DNA of 10,615 nt from an uncultured Bacilli bacterium (GTDB taxonomy: Bacteria > Bacillota_I > Bacilli_A > RF39 > UBA660). The stretch covers positions 1-10,615 of the forward strand of contig CANRAX010000035.1 of the NCBI GenBank assembly GCA_947628635.1. The letters run 5' to 3'. Made by a program: the position numbers and the translations under genes. Under the pieces are notes generated by a model. That model made no database searches. It had not been told where the DNA came from and saw only the letters and a list, made by a program, of their open reading frames with translations. Positions 1 to 6,286 of this stretch are shown piece by piece; the first letter of the stretch is position 1, and every line of letters starts with the position of its first letter.

Positions 1-79
1 CAGATATGCTCTTTAACGATTTTTTAATCTCGTCTTCCTAGTAAAGTAATTGACTAGAATAGTGTGCCATCAATTACAG
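1..79 (-). promoter_or_regulatory. Non-coding 5' leader of a gene beyond the left edge, possible cis-acting RNA
   Basis: Transcription from the promoter at 85-113 should start near position 79 and run leftwards out of the window, and I see no ribosome-bound start codon in these bases. The RNA can fold: GTAATTGA (77-70 read on the minus strand) pairs perfectly with TCAATTAC (53-46), an 8-bp stem with a 16-base loop. It is followed by a purine-rich stretch, GGAAGACGAG, and later AAAGAGC, which loosely recalls the start of a T-box Stem I. The AGUA motif expected there is not clear, and the rest of the leader is outside the window. A plain structured 5' UTR is equally possible. Confidence 0.4.
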
Positions 80-84
80 TTAGA

Positions 85-113
85 ATTATAGCATATTTTC
101 TTAAAAATGTCAA
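85..113 (-). promoter_or_regulatory. Sigma-A promoter with consensus -35 and -10 boxes
   Basis: On the minus strand a perfect TTGACA (113-108) is separated by exactly 17 bases from a perfect TATAAT (90-85). The -10 box is preceded by TGC, so it also has the extended -10 element. It lies after the stop of the HExxH gene at 168 and drives a gene to the left of the window. This is the strongest promoter by consensus in the window. Confidence 0.85.
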
Positions 114-167
114 ATTTACAGACTCTAATCTAACCAATATTAATGTATTCAATAAGGGAAATTTTTA

Positions 168-1451
168 TTAATTAATTTGTTTTTTATAATAAACTTTTTT
201 ACTATCTTCTCTAGTAATTTCTTCTTTTAATTGAGAAGAAAAATATGCTTTTTGTAAGATCCCAACAGCAAATAAATACTTGCTATATTCTTTATAATGA
301 TTATTACAAGCTGATGTCAAAAGAAGATTTTCATAATAATAAAAAGCGTGATTAATTATTCTTTTATCATACATCAGATAACCACATTCTGTTAACCCTT
401 TTAATTCTTCTTTTTCTTCCGCAACATAATAATTTTCTAATTGTTTAATTAACTTTTCTAATTTTTCATAAGAAACTTTATAATCAAATTCATAATAATT
501 ATCAAAAATTTCATCCAACTTTTTTAAAAGTTCTTTACTATCTCCTTTATTTCCATAAATAGAGTCTAACGAATTATAAATAATAGAAGTTTTACCAGTT
601 GTAAAGGCTTCTAAAACTTTATCCTCTCCAGTCATTTCACAAAGCATTTTTACTAATGAGATTTCATATATATAATTTTCATATTCTACAAAAGGGTGTG
701 TTCCATAATACTCATTCATTAATAATTCTGTCATTCCTTCTGTAAGAAAATGTAAAGTATCATCTAACAAATTATTTCTAACAAAAAGACTATGTATTTT
801 TTCATGCTTTAATACTTCATCATTTTTATCTTGTTCCTTTTCTATATAAATGCTTATACTATTTGTTAGAAAAAAATAATTACCTATGGTTGACTCATCA
901 TAAAATTCTGGTCTTTCTGTATAATTTATTTTTAACGTTTTTAATGTGTTAAAAAAAATTTCTTTATTGATTAGTTCATTATCTCTTAGAATAGGAAGTA
1001 AATCAAACATATCATATTTTTGCTCTAAAGATAAATTTTGATTATCGAAAACAGCTGATAATAGAATATAATTATCGATATCTTCAGAAGGAATTTTTAT
1101 ATTCAACTTCTCTTCTATCTCCTCTAAAATTTTATCTTTTTTTTCATCTGAAATAGTGAGCTTAGTATTGTTAAATGGATTATTGATAATAATTTTTTCT
1201 TTTGCATAATTAACAACTATCCCAAATGTAAGCAAAAAAAGTATAATTCTTGGTAAATGTAATGTTGTGTCAAAATTACGAAATTCTTTCCTACCTTGGA
1301 CTATTTTTTTATATTCTTCTTCATCTTTTTTAATTTGCTCTATCAATTGATATAATTCTTCAATAGATAATTCTTCTTTTTCAAGTAATTCATCTAGAAC
1401 ATTTTGTGGTTCTTCTTCATCTTGAAAAGCATTTTTTCTTCTAAATAGCAT
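168..1451 (-). CDS. Membrane-anchored putative zinc metallopeptidase (HExxH...EG, gluzincin-like), family not recognised
   Basis: This 427-residue protein has a charged, Glu/Lys-rich N-terminus (about 1-60, predicted helical and cytoplasmic by the positive-inside rule), one transmembrane segment (about 67-83), and a large remainder that should face outside. The catalytic signature is HEKIH at 216-220. A glutamate in TEGMTE (Glu238) lies 18 residues after the second histidine, the position of the third zinc ligand in gluzincins, where NEG or EG motifs are common. The C-terminal 150 residues look helical and I cannot assign them. The start is supported by GAGGGA seven bases upstream and by the promoter at 1479-1507. 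The gene appears to be monocistronic. Peptidase activity is inferred from the motif only; substrate is unknown, and a catalytically inactive relative cannot be excluded. Confidence 0.7.
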   Translation of the reverse strand: MLFRRKNAFQDEEEPQNVLDELLEKEELSIEELYQLIEQIKKDEEEYKKIVQGRKEFRNFDTTLHLPRIILFLLTFGIVVNYAKEKIIINNPFNNTKLTISDEKKDKILEEIEEKLNIKIPSEDIDNYILLSAVFDNQNLSLEQKYDMFDLLPILRDNELINKEIFFNTLKTLKINYTERPEFYDESTIGNYFFLTNSISIYIEKEQDKNDEVLKHEKIHSLFVRNNLLDDTLHFLTEGMTELLMNEYYGTHPFVEYENYIYEISLVKMLCEMTGEDKVLEAFTTGKTSIIYNSLDSIYGNKGDSKELLKKLDEIFDNYYEFDYKVSYEKLEKLIKQLENYYVAEEKEELKGLTECGYLMYDKRIINHAFYYYENLLLTSACNNHYKEYSKYLFAVGILQKAYFSSQLKEEITREDSKKVYYKKQIN

Positions 1452-1478
1452 AGCAATCCCTCATTAATGTTGGTTCTT

Positions 1479-1507
1479 ATTCTAGCATAAAGCAAATTTA
1501 ATGTCAA
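1479..1507 (-). promoter_or_regulatory. Sigma-A promoter of the HExxH membrane protein gene
   Basis: The minus strand reads TTGACA (1507-1502), a 17-base spacer, then TAGAAT (1484-1479) preceded by TGC, an extended -10. The expected start point lies about 20 bases ahead of the start codon at 1451. The first two T residues of the -35 box are also the end of the U-tract of the terminator at 1506-1526, so the two elements overlap. Confidence 0.8.
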
Positions 1508-1526
1508 AAAAAAGGACTAGGTCCTT
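1506..1526 (-). terminator. Rho-independent terminator of the glucosaminidase gene
   Basis: On the minus strand AAGGAC, loop CTA, GTCCTT runs into eight T residues. The 6-bp stem begins with the last two bases of the TAA stop codon of the upstream gene (stop at 1527-1525), so termination starts essentially at the end of translation. The stem is short but the U-tract is long, which is typical of an AT-rich Firmicutes genome. Confidence 0.8.
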
Positions 1527-2211
1527 AACTTGCTCTTATTTGATCAACATACCAATGAATTTTAGCTGGCCAACTACTACCCTCAGCATAGCGTGGTCCA
1601 ATGGTATCAATAGTTGTTAATCCAACTTTAAAATAATTTTTCTCTAAATTAGCTATAAAACCAATTATACCTTCATCTAAAGTAGCAAAGGCTCTATAAC
1701 TTCCACCGTTACAACCAGGTGAACCTTTTTGACCACCAACATTATTACAAGCTCTAGCTAAAGATGAACAACTTGATTTACAACCAGTTTCATGTAACAT
1801 AATTGCCACTGCAATATAAGGGTCAACACCACGAGCAACACACTCTGAAGCAATTAAATAACCTTTACCAGCTATGTAGTCACTGCCAAGATTACGATTA
1901 ATCTTATCAGCTAACTCTTCTAAAGTTAACCCATCATACACTTCAACACGCGGTGGAATAATAACTGAAGCTGGAGATGTTTTCATTTCAACATCAGTTA
2001 AAACTGTTTTAGAATTAGATACACTTTTATTTTCTTTATTTTTAAATATCATACTAGCACTAGCAGACATATTTTTAGTATAAAGTTCATTAATTTTAGT
2101 TGTTTTCTCTATTTTTTGCATAGACTCTTCACTATTTAAAGCAATACCCGCTGATAAAAGTAAAGTTCCAGCTACAAATATCAGTATAGTAGTAATTTTT
2201 AAGTATCTCAT
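1525..2211 (-). CDS. Secreted or membrane-anchored glucosaminidase-domain peptidoglycan hydrolase
   Basis: The 228-residue product has an N-terminal hydrophobic segment (about 6-24) acting as signal peptide or anchor, a variable Lys/Ser/Thr-rich spacer (25-85), and a C-terminal glucosaminidase-like domain (about 94-228). In that domain LHETG supplies the probable catalytic Glu141, and NNVGGQKG followed by YRAFATLDEGI matches the layout of the N-acetylglucosaminidase (PF01832) family, which cleaves the glycan strand of peptidoglycan. Five cysteines (124, 144, 148, 155, 167) surround the active-site region and may form disulfides. I place the start at the ATG at 2211, because AGAGGTG lies five bases ahead of it and the upstream 14 codons would cover this site. 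It is probably monocistronic, with its own promoter and terminator. Confidence 0.8.
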   Translation of the reverse strand: MRYLKITTILIFVAGTLLLSAGIALNSEESMQKIEKTTKINELYTKNMSASASMIFKNKENKSVSNSKTVLTDVEMKTSPASVIIPPRVEVYDGLTLEELADKINRNLGSDYIAGKGYLIASECVARGVDPYIAVAIMLHETGCKSSCSSLARACNNVGGQKGSPGCNGGSYRAFATLDEGIIGFIANLEKNYFKVGLTTIDTIGPRYAEGSSWPAKIHWYVDQIRAS

Positions 2212-2216
2212 TAATT

Positions 2217-2223
2217 CACCTCT
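2217..2223 (-). promoter_or_regulatory. Ribosome binding site that fixes the glucosaminidase start
   Basis: AGAGGTG on the minus strand lies five bases before the ATG at 2211. A longer open frame beginning at 2253 would place this site inside the coding region and has no comparable site of its own. Confidence 0.8.
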
Positions 2224-2232
2224 TAAAATTAG

Positions 2233-2311
2233 CAACCATAACAATTTTAGCATTTTAGTAAATAAAAGTCAAACGAGACCCCTTTAACCAATTAGAACAA
2301 ACATAACAATT
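2233..2311 (-). repeat. Pair of 14-base direct repeats around the glucosaminidase promoter
   Basis: The plus-strand words CAACCATAACAATT (2233-2246) and CAAACATAACAATT (2298-2311) match at 13 of 14 positions and are 65 bases apart, about six helical turns. One covers the expected transcription start and the downstream edge of the -10 box; the other lies upstream of the -35 box. That arrangement would suit a regulator binding two sites. In AT-rich DNA a chance match is possible. Confidence 0.35.
2244..2272 (-). promoter_or_regulatory. Sigma-A promoter of the glucosaminidase gene
   Basis: The minus strand carries TTGACT (2272-2267), a 17-base spacer and TAAAAT (2249-2244), with TGC directly before the -10 box. 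The start point would be near 2237, giving a 5' UTR of about 25 bases before the ATG at 2211. The remaining gap up to the end of the permease gene (2273-2360) shows no clear terminator hairpin. Confidence 0.75.
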
Positions 2312-2360
2312 ATTTGCAGGTGTTTTAAACAATAAATTTATTTTTACTATATTATATTCA

Positions 2361-3929
2361 TTAGTTAATCTTAAAAGTACGACAACTATACTTATTGACT
2401 AAATAAAGAGCTATTACACTATAAATCACAGTAAAAATTATTCCTAAAACTGAAATTTTTAAATAACTTAAACTAATCCCAGTAGCATAGAAACAAACTA
2501 TATATGTAATTATAGATATTAATGAATAACTAGGTCTTTTCATTTGCATTTCACTATTATACGGTTGAAGTAAGTAATACATAACTAGATAATGTACTGA
2601 GAAAAAGATACTTAAAGCTATAATATAAAGAGCTATTAACAAATACATTAATATATTATTTCCAATTGTAAGAAATATTAAGATACTATTACCTAAAATA
2701 ATTACGAATACAGGAAGTAAATTCACTTTGATAAGTGTAGTTAATCTTTTTTTAAAGAGATTTAATAAAACTTTAGGCTCGCGATAAAAGTTATATCGTA
2801 ACATAGCGTGATCACAATTAAAGAACATAGCTTGAGTAACAATAGCACCTCTATTTATAAGATACATTATTAAAATAAAGCAACCCAAGTTTTTAAAGAA
2901 AAAAGAAGAGATTGTTTTAACAGCAGTACCATTGTTAAAAGATAAAATTATCAAAATTACGTAAATTATTCCTAGAACCAAAGAATATTTTTTTGCACTT
3001 CTTAGAAGAATTTCTTTATGACGCTCAAAGAAAATAGTATTAAACAAATCATAACCTTTTTTATTTTTTAGCTTTTTATTAGAAATATTTATGTCCTTAT
3101 TTTTGACTTCTACCATCTGTTGCCTAGAATATGCTAATGATGTATCTTTACTCATAACCATATTTTTAGTATTTAATTTTTTATAAATAAGTTTATAATC
3201 TTGAACATTACAAAGATAGATAATAAAAATAGGACTTAAAATAATAGAAAGTAGCAAAGTTATAAATAATAAGGTATCATTAACAAAAATATTTTTTATT
3301 GGTAATAAACTTAAAAGAAGAATACTTATTAAAATCGTAAAATATAAAAAGTAATTATTTAACCAAATATAAGAATATTTTTTATAAAAAATAATATTTA
3401 AAGCTTCGCCAATAATTCTCATAAAGAATGGTAATAATATTAAAATAATTATTGTATTTAAGGATAAATTTAAATAATAATTAAAAATAAAGAAAGATAA
3501 AATATTTAAAGCTAAATATTTAAAAAGATTTGAAACTAAATAACTTTGAAGAAATTTTTTGGCATTCATTTGAAAAATAATAATAGAAAAATATTTTTTA
3601 GAACTAGTATTAAGTAGTTTATTATTAATGAAAAAACCAATAATAGTAAAAAGAAAATAAATATGGACAAATGTTTTGGATAAAGCATTTTTATTAATTA
3701 AATAAGCTAAAAAATAAATAGCTAAAAAGTATATAAAATGTAAAAGAACTGTTTTTAACAATGCATAAATATTAACAATAATCCTAATAATTTGTTTTAA
3801 TCGCTTACTTTTATAAATATCTTCTGTTACTAAATCTTTAAAAACGGGCAATTTTCTTAAATTATAGATAAACGCATTTAAAGAATAAGTTTGATCAATC
3901 TTTAAAGACATTAATAAGGTATTAAGCAT
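2361..3929 (-). CDS. ABC transporter permease, about 12 transmembrane segments
   Basis: The 522-residue product is strongly hydrophobic with roughly 12 predicted membrane segments in two halves. The first six or so lie between about residues 45 and 245. A basic, Lys/Asn-rich cytoplasmic stretch (about 250-310) follows, then about six more segments to the C-terminus. There is no ATP-binding motif, so it depends on the ATPase encoded just upstream, which it overlaps by 8 bases. Size and layout resemble exporter-type permeases paired with BcrA/SkfE-like ATPases, but the substrate is not predictable. I prefer the ATG at 3929: AAAGGA lies eight bases ahead of it, whereas the ATG at 3938 directly abuts that site. 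Start uncertainty is only three residues. Confidence 0.8.
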   Translation of the reverse strand: MLNTLLMSLKIDQTYSLNAFIYNLRKLPVFKDLVTEDIYKSKRLKQIIRIIVNIYALLKTVLLHFIYFLAIYFLAYLINKNALSKTFVHIYFLFTIIGFFINNKLLNTSSKKYFSIIIFQMNAKKFLQSYLVSNLFKYLALNILSFFIFNYYLNLSLNTIIILILLPFFMRIIGEALNIIFYKKYSYIWLNNYFLYFTILISILLLSLLPIKNIFVNDTLLFITLLLSIILSPIFIIYLCNVQDYKLIYKKLNTKNMVMSKDTSLAYSRQQMVEVKNKDINISNKKLKNKKGYDLFNTIFFERHKEILLRSAKKYSLVLGIIYVILIILSFNNGTAVKTISSFFFKNLGCFILIMYLINRGAIVTQAMFFNCDHAMLRYNFYREPKVLLNLFKKRLTTLIKVNLLPVFVIILGNSILIFLTIGNNILMYLLIALYIIALSIFFSVHYLVMYYLLQPYNSEMQMKRPSYSLISIITYIVCFYATGISLSYLKISVLGIIFTVIYSVIALYLVNKYSCRTFKIN

Positions 3930-4626
3930 TTTTCTCATCCTTTAAAGTAGCAATTATTTTATCTTTATATTTCTTAGTATTTAAATTTCTTTTTTCTATT
4001 TGTTCCAGTTTTTTATGATTTAAAATAACTATTTCGTCACACAAATCCATAGCTAATTCTAAGATGTGAGTTGAAAAAATTATGATATGGTCTTTTTTCA
4101 AGTCTTTAAAAAGTTTTTTCATATCTTCTTGAACGACTATATCCAAAGAAGTTAAAGGCTCATCTAAAAGAATTATTTTAGGATTACTAATTATATTAAT
4201 TAAAATTTGCATTTTATTTTTCATTCCATGAGAAAAATCTCTTAATAATTTATTTTGATCTTCTTTACTTATTTTAACTAAATTAAAGTAATAGTTTATA
4301 TCTTTATTTATTATTTTATCTTTATTGATTTCCAAAAAAAATTCTAAAAATTCTTTGGCTGTTAAAAATTCTGGAACAACTGGTGTAGAAATAACATAAC
4401 CTATATCTTTAATATCGAGACGATTACGACCATATTCATCCTCTAAGTAAAAATAGCCACTATCTATATCGATATCTTCATTTAAAGAATTAAAAAAAGT
4501 TGTTTTGCCTACTCCATTTCGACCTATAAGTCCATAAATTTTGCCACTTTCAAATGTAAAATCAATATTTTTCAAAACCTCTTTTGTCCCAAAGGATTTT
4601 GATAGATTTATTATTTCTAACTGCAA
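3922..4626 (-). CDS. ABC transporter ATP-binding protein
   Basis: This 234-residue nucleotide-binding domain should power the adjacent permease from the cytoplasmic side of the membrane. Visible motifs are Walker A GRNGVGKTT (35-43), a signature FSHGM (131-135) in the LSGGQ position, Walker B IILLDEP (151-157), the D-loop SLD and the switch histidine His187 in FSTHI. The Q-loop position, in VISTPVVPEFLTA, holds Ser80 instead of Gln (or the Glu of lantibiotic-immunity ATPases). I place the start at a TTG codon at 4626, giving the usual MxLEIxNLSKSFG beginning. The site AAGGAAGTG ends six bases ahead of it, while the GTG at 4635 lies inside that site. It forms a two-gene operon with the permease. 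Confidence 0.88.
   Translation of the reverse strand: MQLEIINLSKSFGTKEVLKNIDFTFESGKIYGLIGRNGVGKTTFFNSLNEDIDIDSGYFYLEDEYGRNRLDIKDIGYVISTPVVPEFLTAKEFLEFFLEINKDKIINKDINYYFNLVKISKEDQNKLLRDFSHGMKNKMQILINIISNPKIILLDEPLTSLDIVVQEDMKKLFKDLKKDHIIIFSTHILELAMDLCDEIVILNHKKLEQIEKRNLNTKKYKDKIIATLKDEKNA
3938..3943 (-). promoter_or_regulatory. Ribosome binding site that decides the permease start
   Basis: AAAGGA on the minus strand, inside the end of the ATPase gene, is spaced eight bases from the ATG at 3929. The earlier ATG at 3938 abuts it with no spacing and is unlikely to be used. Confidence 0.65.
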
Positions 4627-4632
4627 AAAAAC

Positions 4633-4641
4633 CACTTCCTT
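4633..4641 (-). promoter_or_regulatory. Ribosome binding site implying a TTG start for the ABC ATPase
   Basis: AAGGAAGTG matches the ideal AAGGAGGTG at all but one base and sits six bases before TTG at 4626. The alternative GTG at 4635 is part of the site itself, so the TTG is the better start. Confidence 0.7.
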
Positions 4642-4648
4642 GTTTTGT

Positions 4649-4657
4649 ATTATAACA
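4649..4657 (-). promoter_or_regulatory. Extended -10 promoter of the ABC transporter operon
   Basis: The minus strand reads TG, one base, then a perfect TATAAT (4654-4649). No good -35 box is visible at 16 to 18 bases (TTTTTA-like only), so recognition probably depends on the extended -10. Transcription would start near 4642, leaving a 5' UTR of only about 16 bases that begins almost at the ribosome binding site. Confidence 0.6.
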
Positions 4658-4701
4658 AATTTTTCTAAAGATAAAAAGCTCTATTAAATTGATAGTTACA
4701 C

Positions 4702-4727
4702 AAAAAAAACGTAGATATTATATCTAC
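4702..4727 (-). terminator. Rho-independent terminator after the Nudix-GalE gene
   Basis: The minus strand has GTAGATA, loop TAA, TATCTAC (4727-4711), a perfect 7-bp stem that two G-T pairs could extend, followed by G and eight T residues (4709-4702). It sits about 20 bases after the stop codon at 4748 and separates this operon from the ABC transporter operon. Confidence 0.85.
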
Positions 4728-4747
4728 ACTCTATCTCACGTATTTTA

Positions 4748-6274
4748 TTAAATATCATTATCTTTTTGTTTCAATATATAATTATAAGAGTCCCTACACA
4801 TGTCTTCTATTCCTAAAGTAGCCTTCCAGCCCAATTCTTCAAAAGCCTTAGTAGCATCAGCGTAACAACTTGCTATATCACCAGGACGTCTTCCCACTAT
4901 TTTATATGGAACATCAACATTATTAACTTTCATAAAGGTATTAACTAATTCTAAAACACTATATCCTTTTCCAGTTCCTAAATTATAATAAAAAATCCCT
5001 TTATCTTTTAAAATTTTAGCAATAGCTTTTAGATGTCCTTTAGCTAAATCAACAACATGAATATAATCTCTAACTCCAGTTCCATCAACAGTATCATAGT
5101 CATTACCAAAAATACTTAAAGTATCTAATTCTCTTTTTGCTACTCTAACAATATAAGGCATTAAATTATTAGGTATTCCTTGTGGATTTTCACCTAACAA
5201 ACCACTTGGATGAGCTCCTATTGGATTAAAATAACGTAAAATACTAATTGAAAATTCATTATCTGCATTCCAAACATCTTTTAAGATTTGTTCAATCATT
5301 AATTTTGTTGTCCCATAAGGATTAGTTGTTGAAAGAGGAAAATCCTCCCTTATTGGCAATTCTTTTGGAGAACCATAAACCGTAGCACTTGATGAAAAGA
5401 CTATCTTTTTACAATTATACTTTTGCATAACCTTAAGTAATTTTAGAGTTGAAACTAAATTATTTTCATAATATTTTACTGGTTGTGAAACAGATTCACC
5501 AACGGCTTTAAAACCAGCAAAATGAATGACAGCGTCTATTTTTTCTAAAGCAAATATTTTTTCTAAAGCTTCTTCATTGCAAACATCTTCTTCATAAAAA
5601 GTAATCTTTTTCTTTGTTATTGTTTCAATCTTATCAACTACATCTTTTTTAGCATTTGCTAAATTATCAATAACAACAACATCATAACCTTCCTCTAATA
5701 AGCAACAACAAGTGTGACTACCAATAAAACCAAGACCTCCAGTAACTAAAATTTTCATTTTTTTCATCCCTACTTTCTCATATTCTTCTAAAGCATATAG
5801 CATTTCCTTTGCAATATCTTTATCGGTTGTACCTACTTCTTTTGACCTAAGCAAAAATTTTGGTAAATCTTTCAAATTTATATAAAAAAGATTAAAATCA
5901 CTTTGTATTTCTAAACTATCATACTGTGTTTCAGCAAAATTAGGCATGTCATCAGTAAATAGTGAATAATAATATATAATACTTTTAACATTTTTACCTG
6001 TATCAAAGTAATTTTTATAAAAAGTTGTTATTTTTAAAAAAGGAGGTTCAATTTTTTCAATATTTATACCCGTTTCTTCTTTTACCTCTCTTTTTAAACA
6101 TTTTTCAAGGCTTTCACCTTCATCTAAGTGACCTCCCGGAAACTGGTAAGTATTGTTATTATGAGCAAGAAGAATTTCTTCTTTTGAATTAACTATTAAT
6201 CCTTTTACCCTTACAACAGTAAAATCTAAATCTTCCCTTTTAAGTTGTGCCTCATTAATAAATATTTCCCTCAT
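4748..6274 (-). CDS. galE: Nudix hydrolase fused in frame to UDP-glucose 4-epimerase (GalE)
   Basis: This 508-residue frame contains two complete enzymes. Residues 1 to about 168 are a Nudix hydrolase with a perfect Nudix box, G48 to I70 (GX5E, X7, REVKEETGI), expected to cleave a nucleoside diphosphate linked to another group. Residues 173-508 are a full-length GalE, an NAD-dependent short-chain dehydrogenase-type enzyme interconverting UDP-glucose and UDP-galactose. It has TGGLGFIG (178-185), SSSATVYG (294-301), catalytic Tyr320 and Lys324 in NPYGTTK, and GVRDYIHVVDLA (400-411). The join has no linker: the Nudix C-terminus runs directly into the normal GalE start, where Met170 and Met173 lie behind an AGGG sequence. 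GalE may therefore also be made alone. The fusion start has AAAGGT eight bases upstream. It is the last gene before the terminator at 4702-4727. A lost stop codon or a sequencing error is the alternative. Confidence 0.9.
   Translation of the reverse strand: MREIFINEAQLKREDLDFTVVRVKGLIVNSKEEILLAHNNNTYQFPGGHLDEGESLEKCLKREVKEETGINIEKIEPPFLKITTFYKNYFDTGKNVKSIIYYYSLFTDDMPNFAETQYDSLEIQSDFNLFYINLKDLPKFLLRSKEVGTTDKDIAKEMLYALEEYEKVGMKKMKILVTGGLGFIGSHTCCCLLEEGYDVVVIDNLANAKKDVVDKIETITKKKITFYEEDVCNEEALEKIFALEKIDAVIHFAGFKAVGESVSQPVKYYENNLVSTLKLLKVMQKYNCKKIVFSSSATVYGSPKELPIREDFPLSTTNPYGTTKLMIEQILKDVWNADNEFSISILRYFNPIGAHPSGLLGENPQGIPNNLMPYIVRVAKRELDTLSIFGNDYDTVDGTGVRDYIHVVDLAKGHLKAIAKILKDKGIFYYNLGTGKGYSVLELVNTFMKVNNVDVPYKIVGRRPGDIASCYADATKAFEELGWKATLGIEDMCRDSYNYILKQKDNDI
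5756..5771 (-). promoter_or_regulatory. Candidate internal ribosome binding site and start for free GalE
   Basis: On the minus strand AGGG (5771-5768) is followed nine bases later by ATG at 5758, the natural first codon of a GalE protein (MKILVTGG). Another in-frame ATG at 5767 abuts the site. The site lies inside the open frame, so any use would be as an additional internal start. Confidence 0.45.
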
Positions 6275-6286
6275 AAATTTTACCTT

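Noticed and set aside
38..70. A ten-codon leader-peptide frame (MAHYSSQLLY) just after the left-edge promoter
   Set aside because: The ATG lies only about ten bases from the expected transcription start and has no ribosome binding site, so translation is unlikely.
1..79. glmS ribozyme, RNase P RNA, 6S RNA or tmRNA in the left leader
   Set aside because: GACGAG followed by AUCG recalls part of the glmS core, but the rest of the conserved core is missing, and none of the other RNAs' conserved starts is present.
2327..2345. The palindrome AATAAATTTATT after the permease gene as a terminator
   Set aside because: It is purely A/T with weak pairing and no loop, and on the transcribed strand it is not followed by a U-tract.
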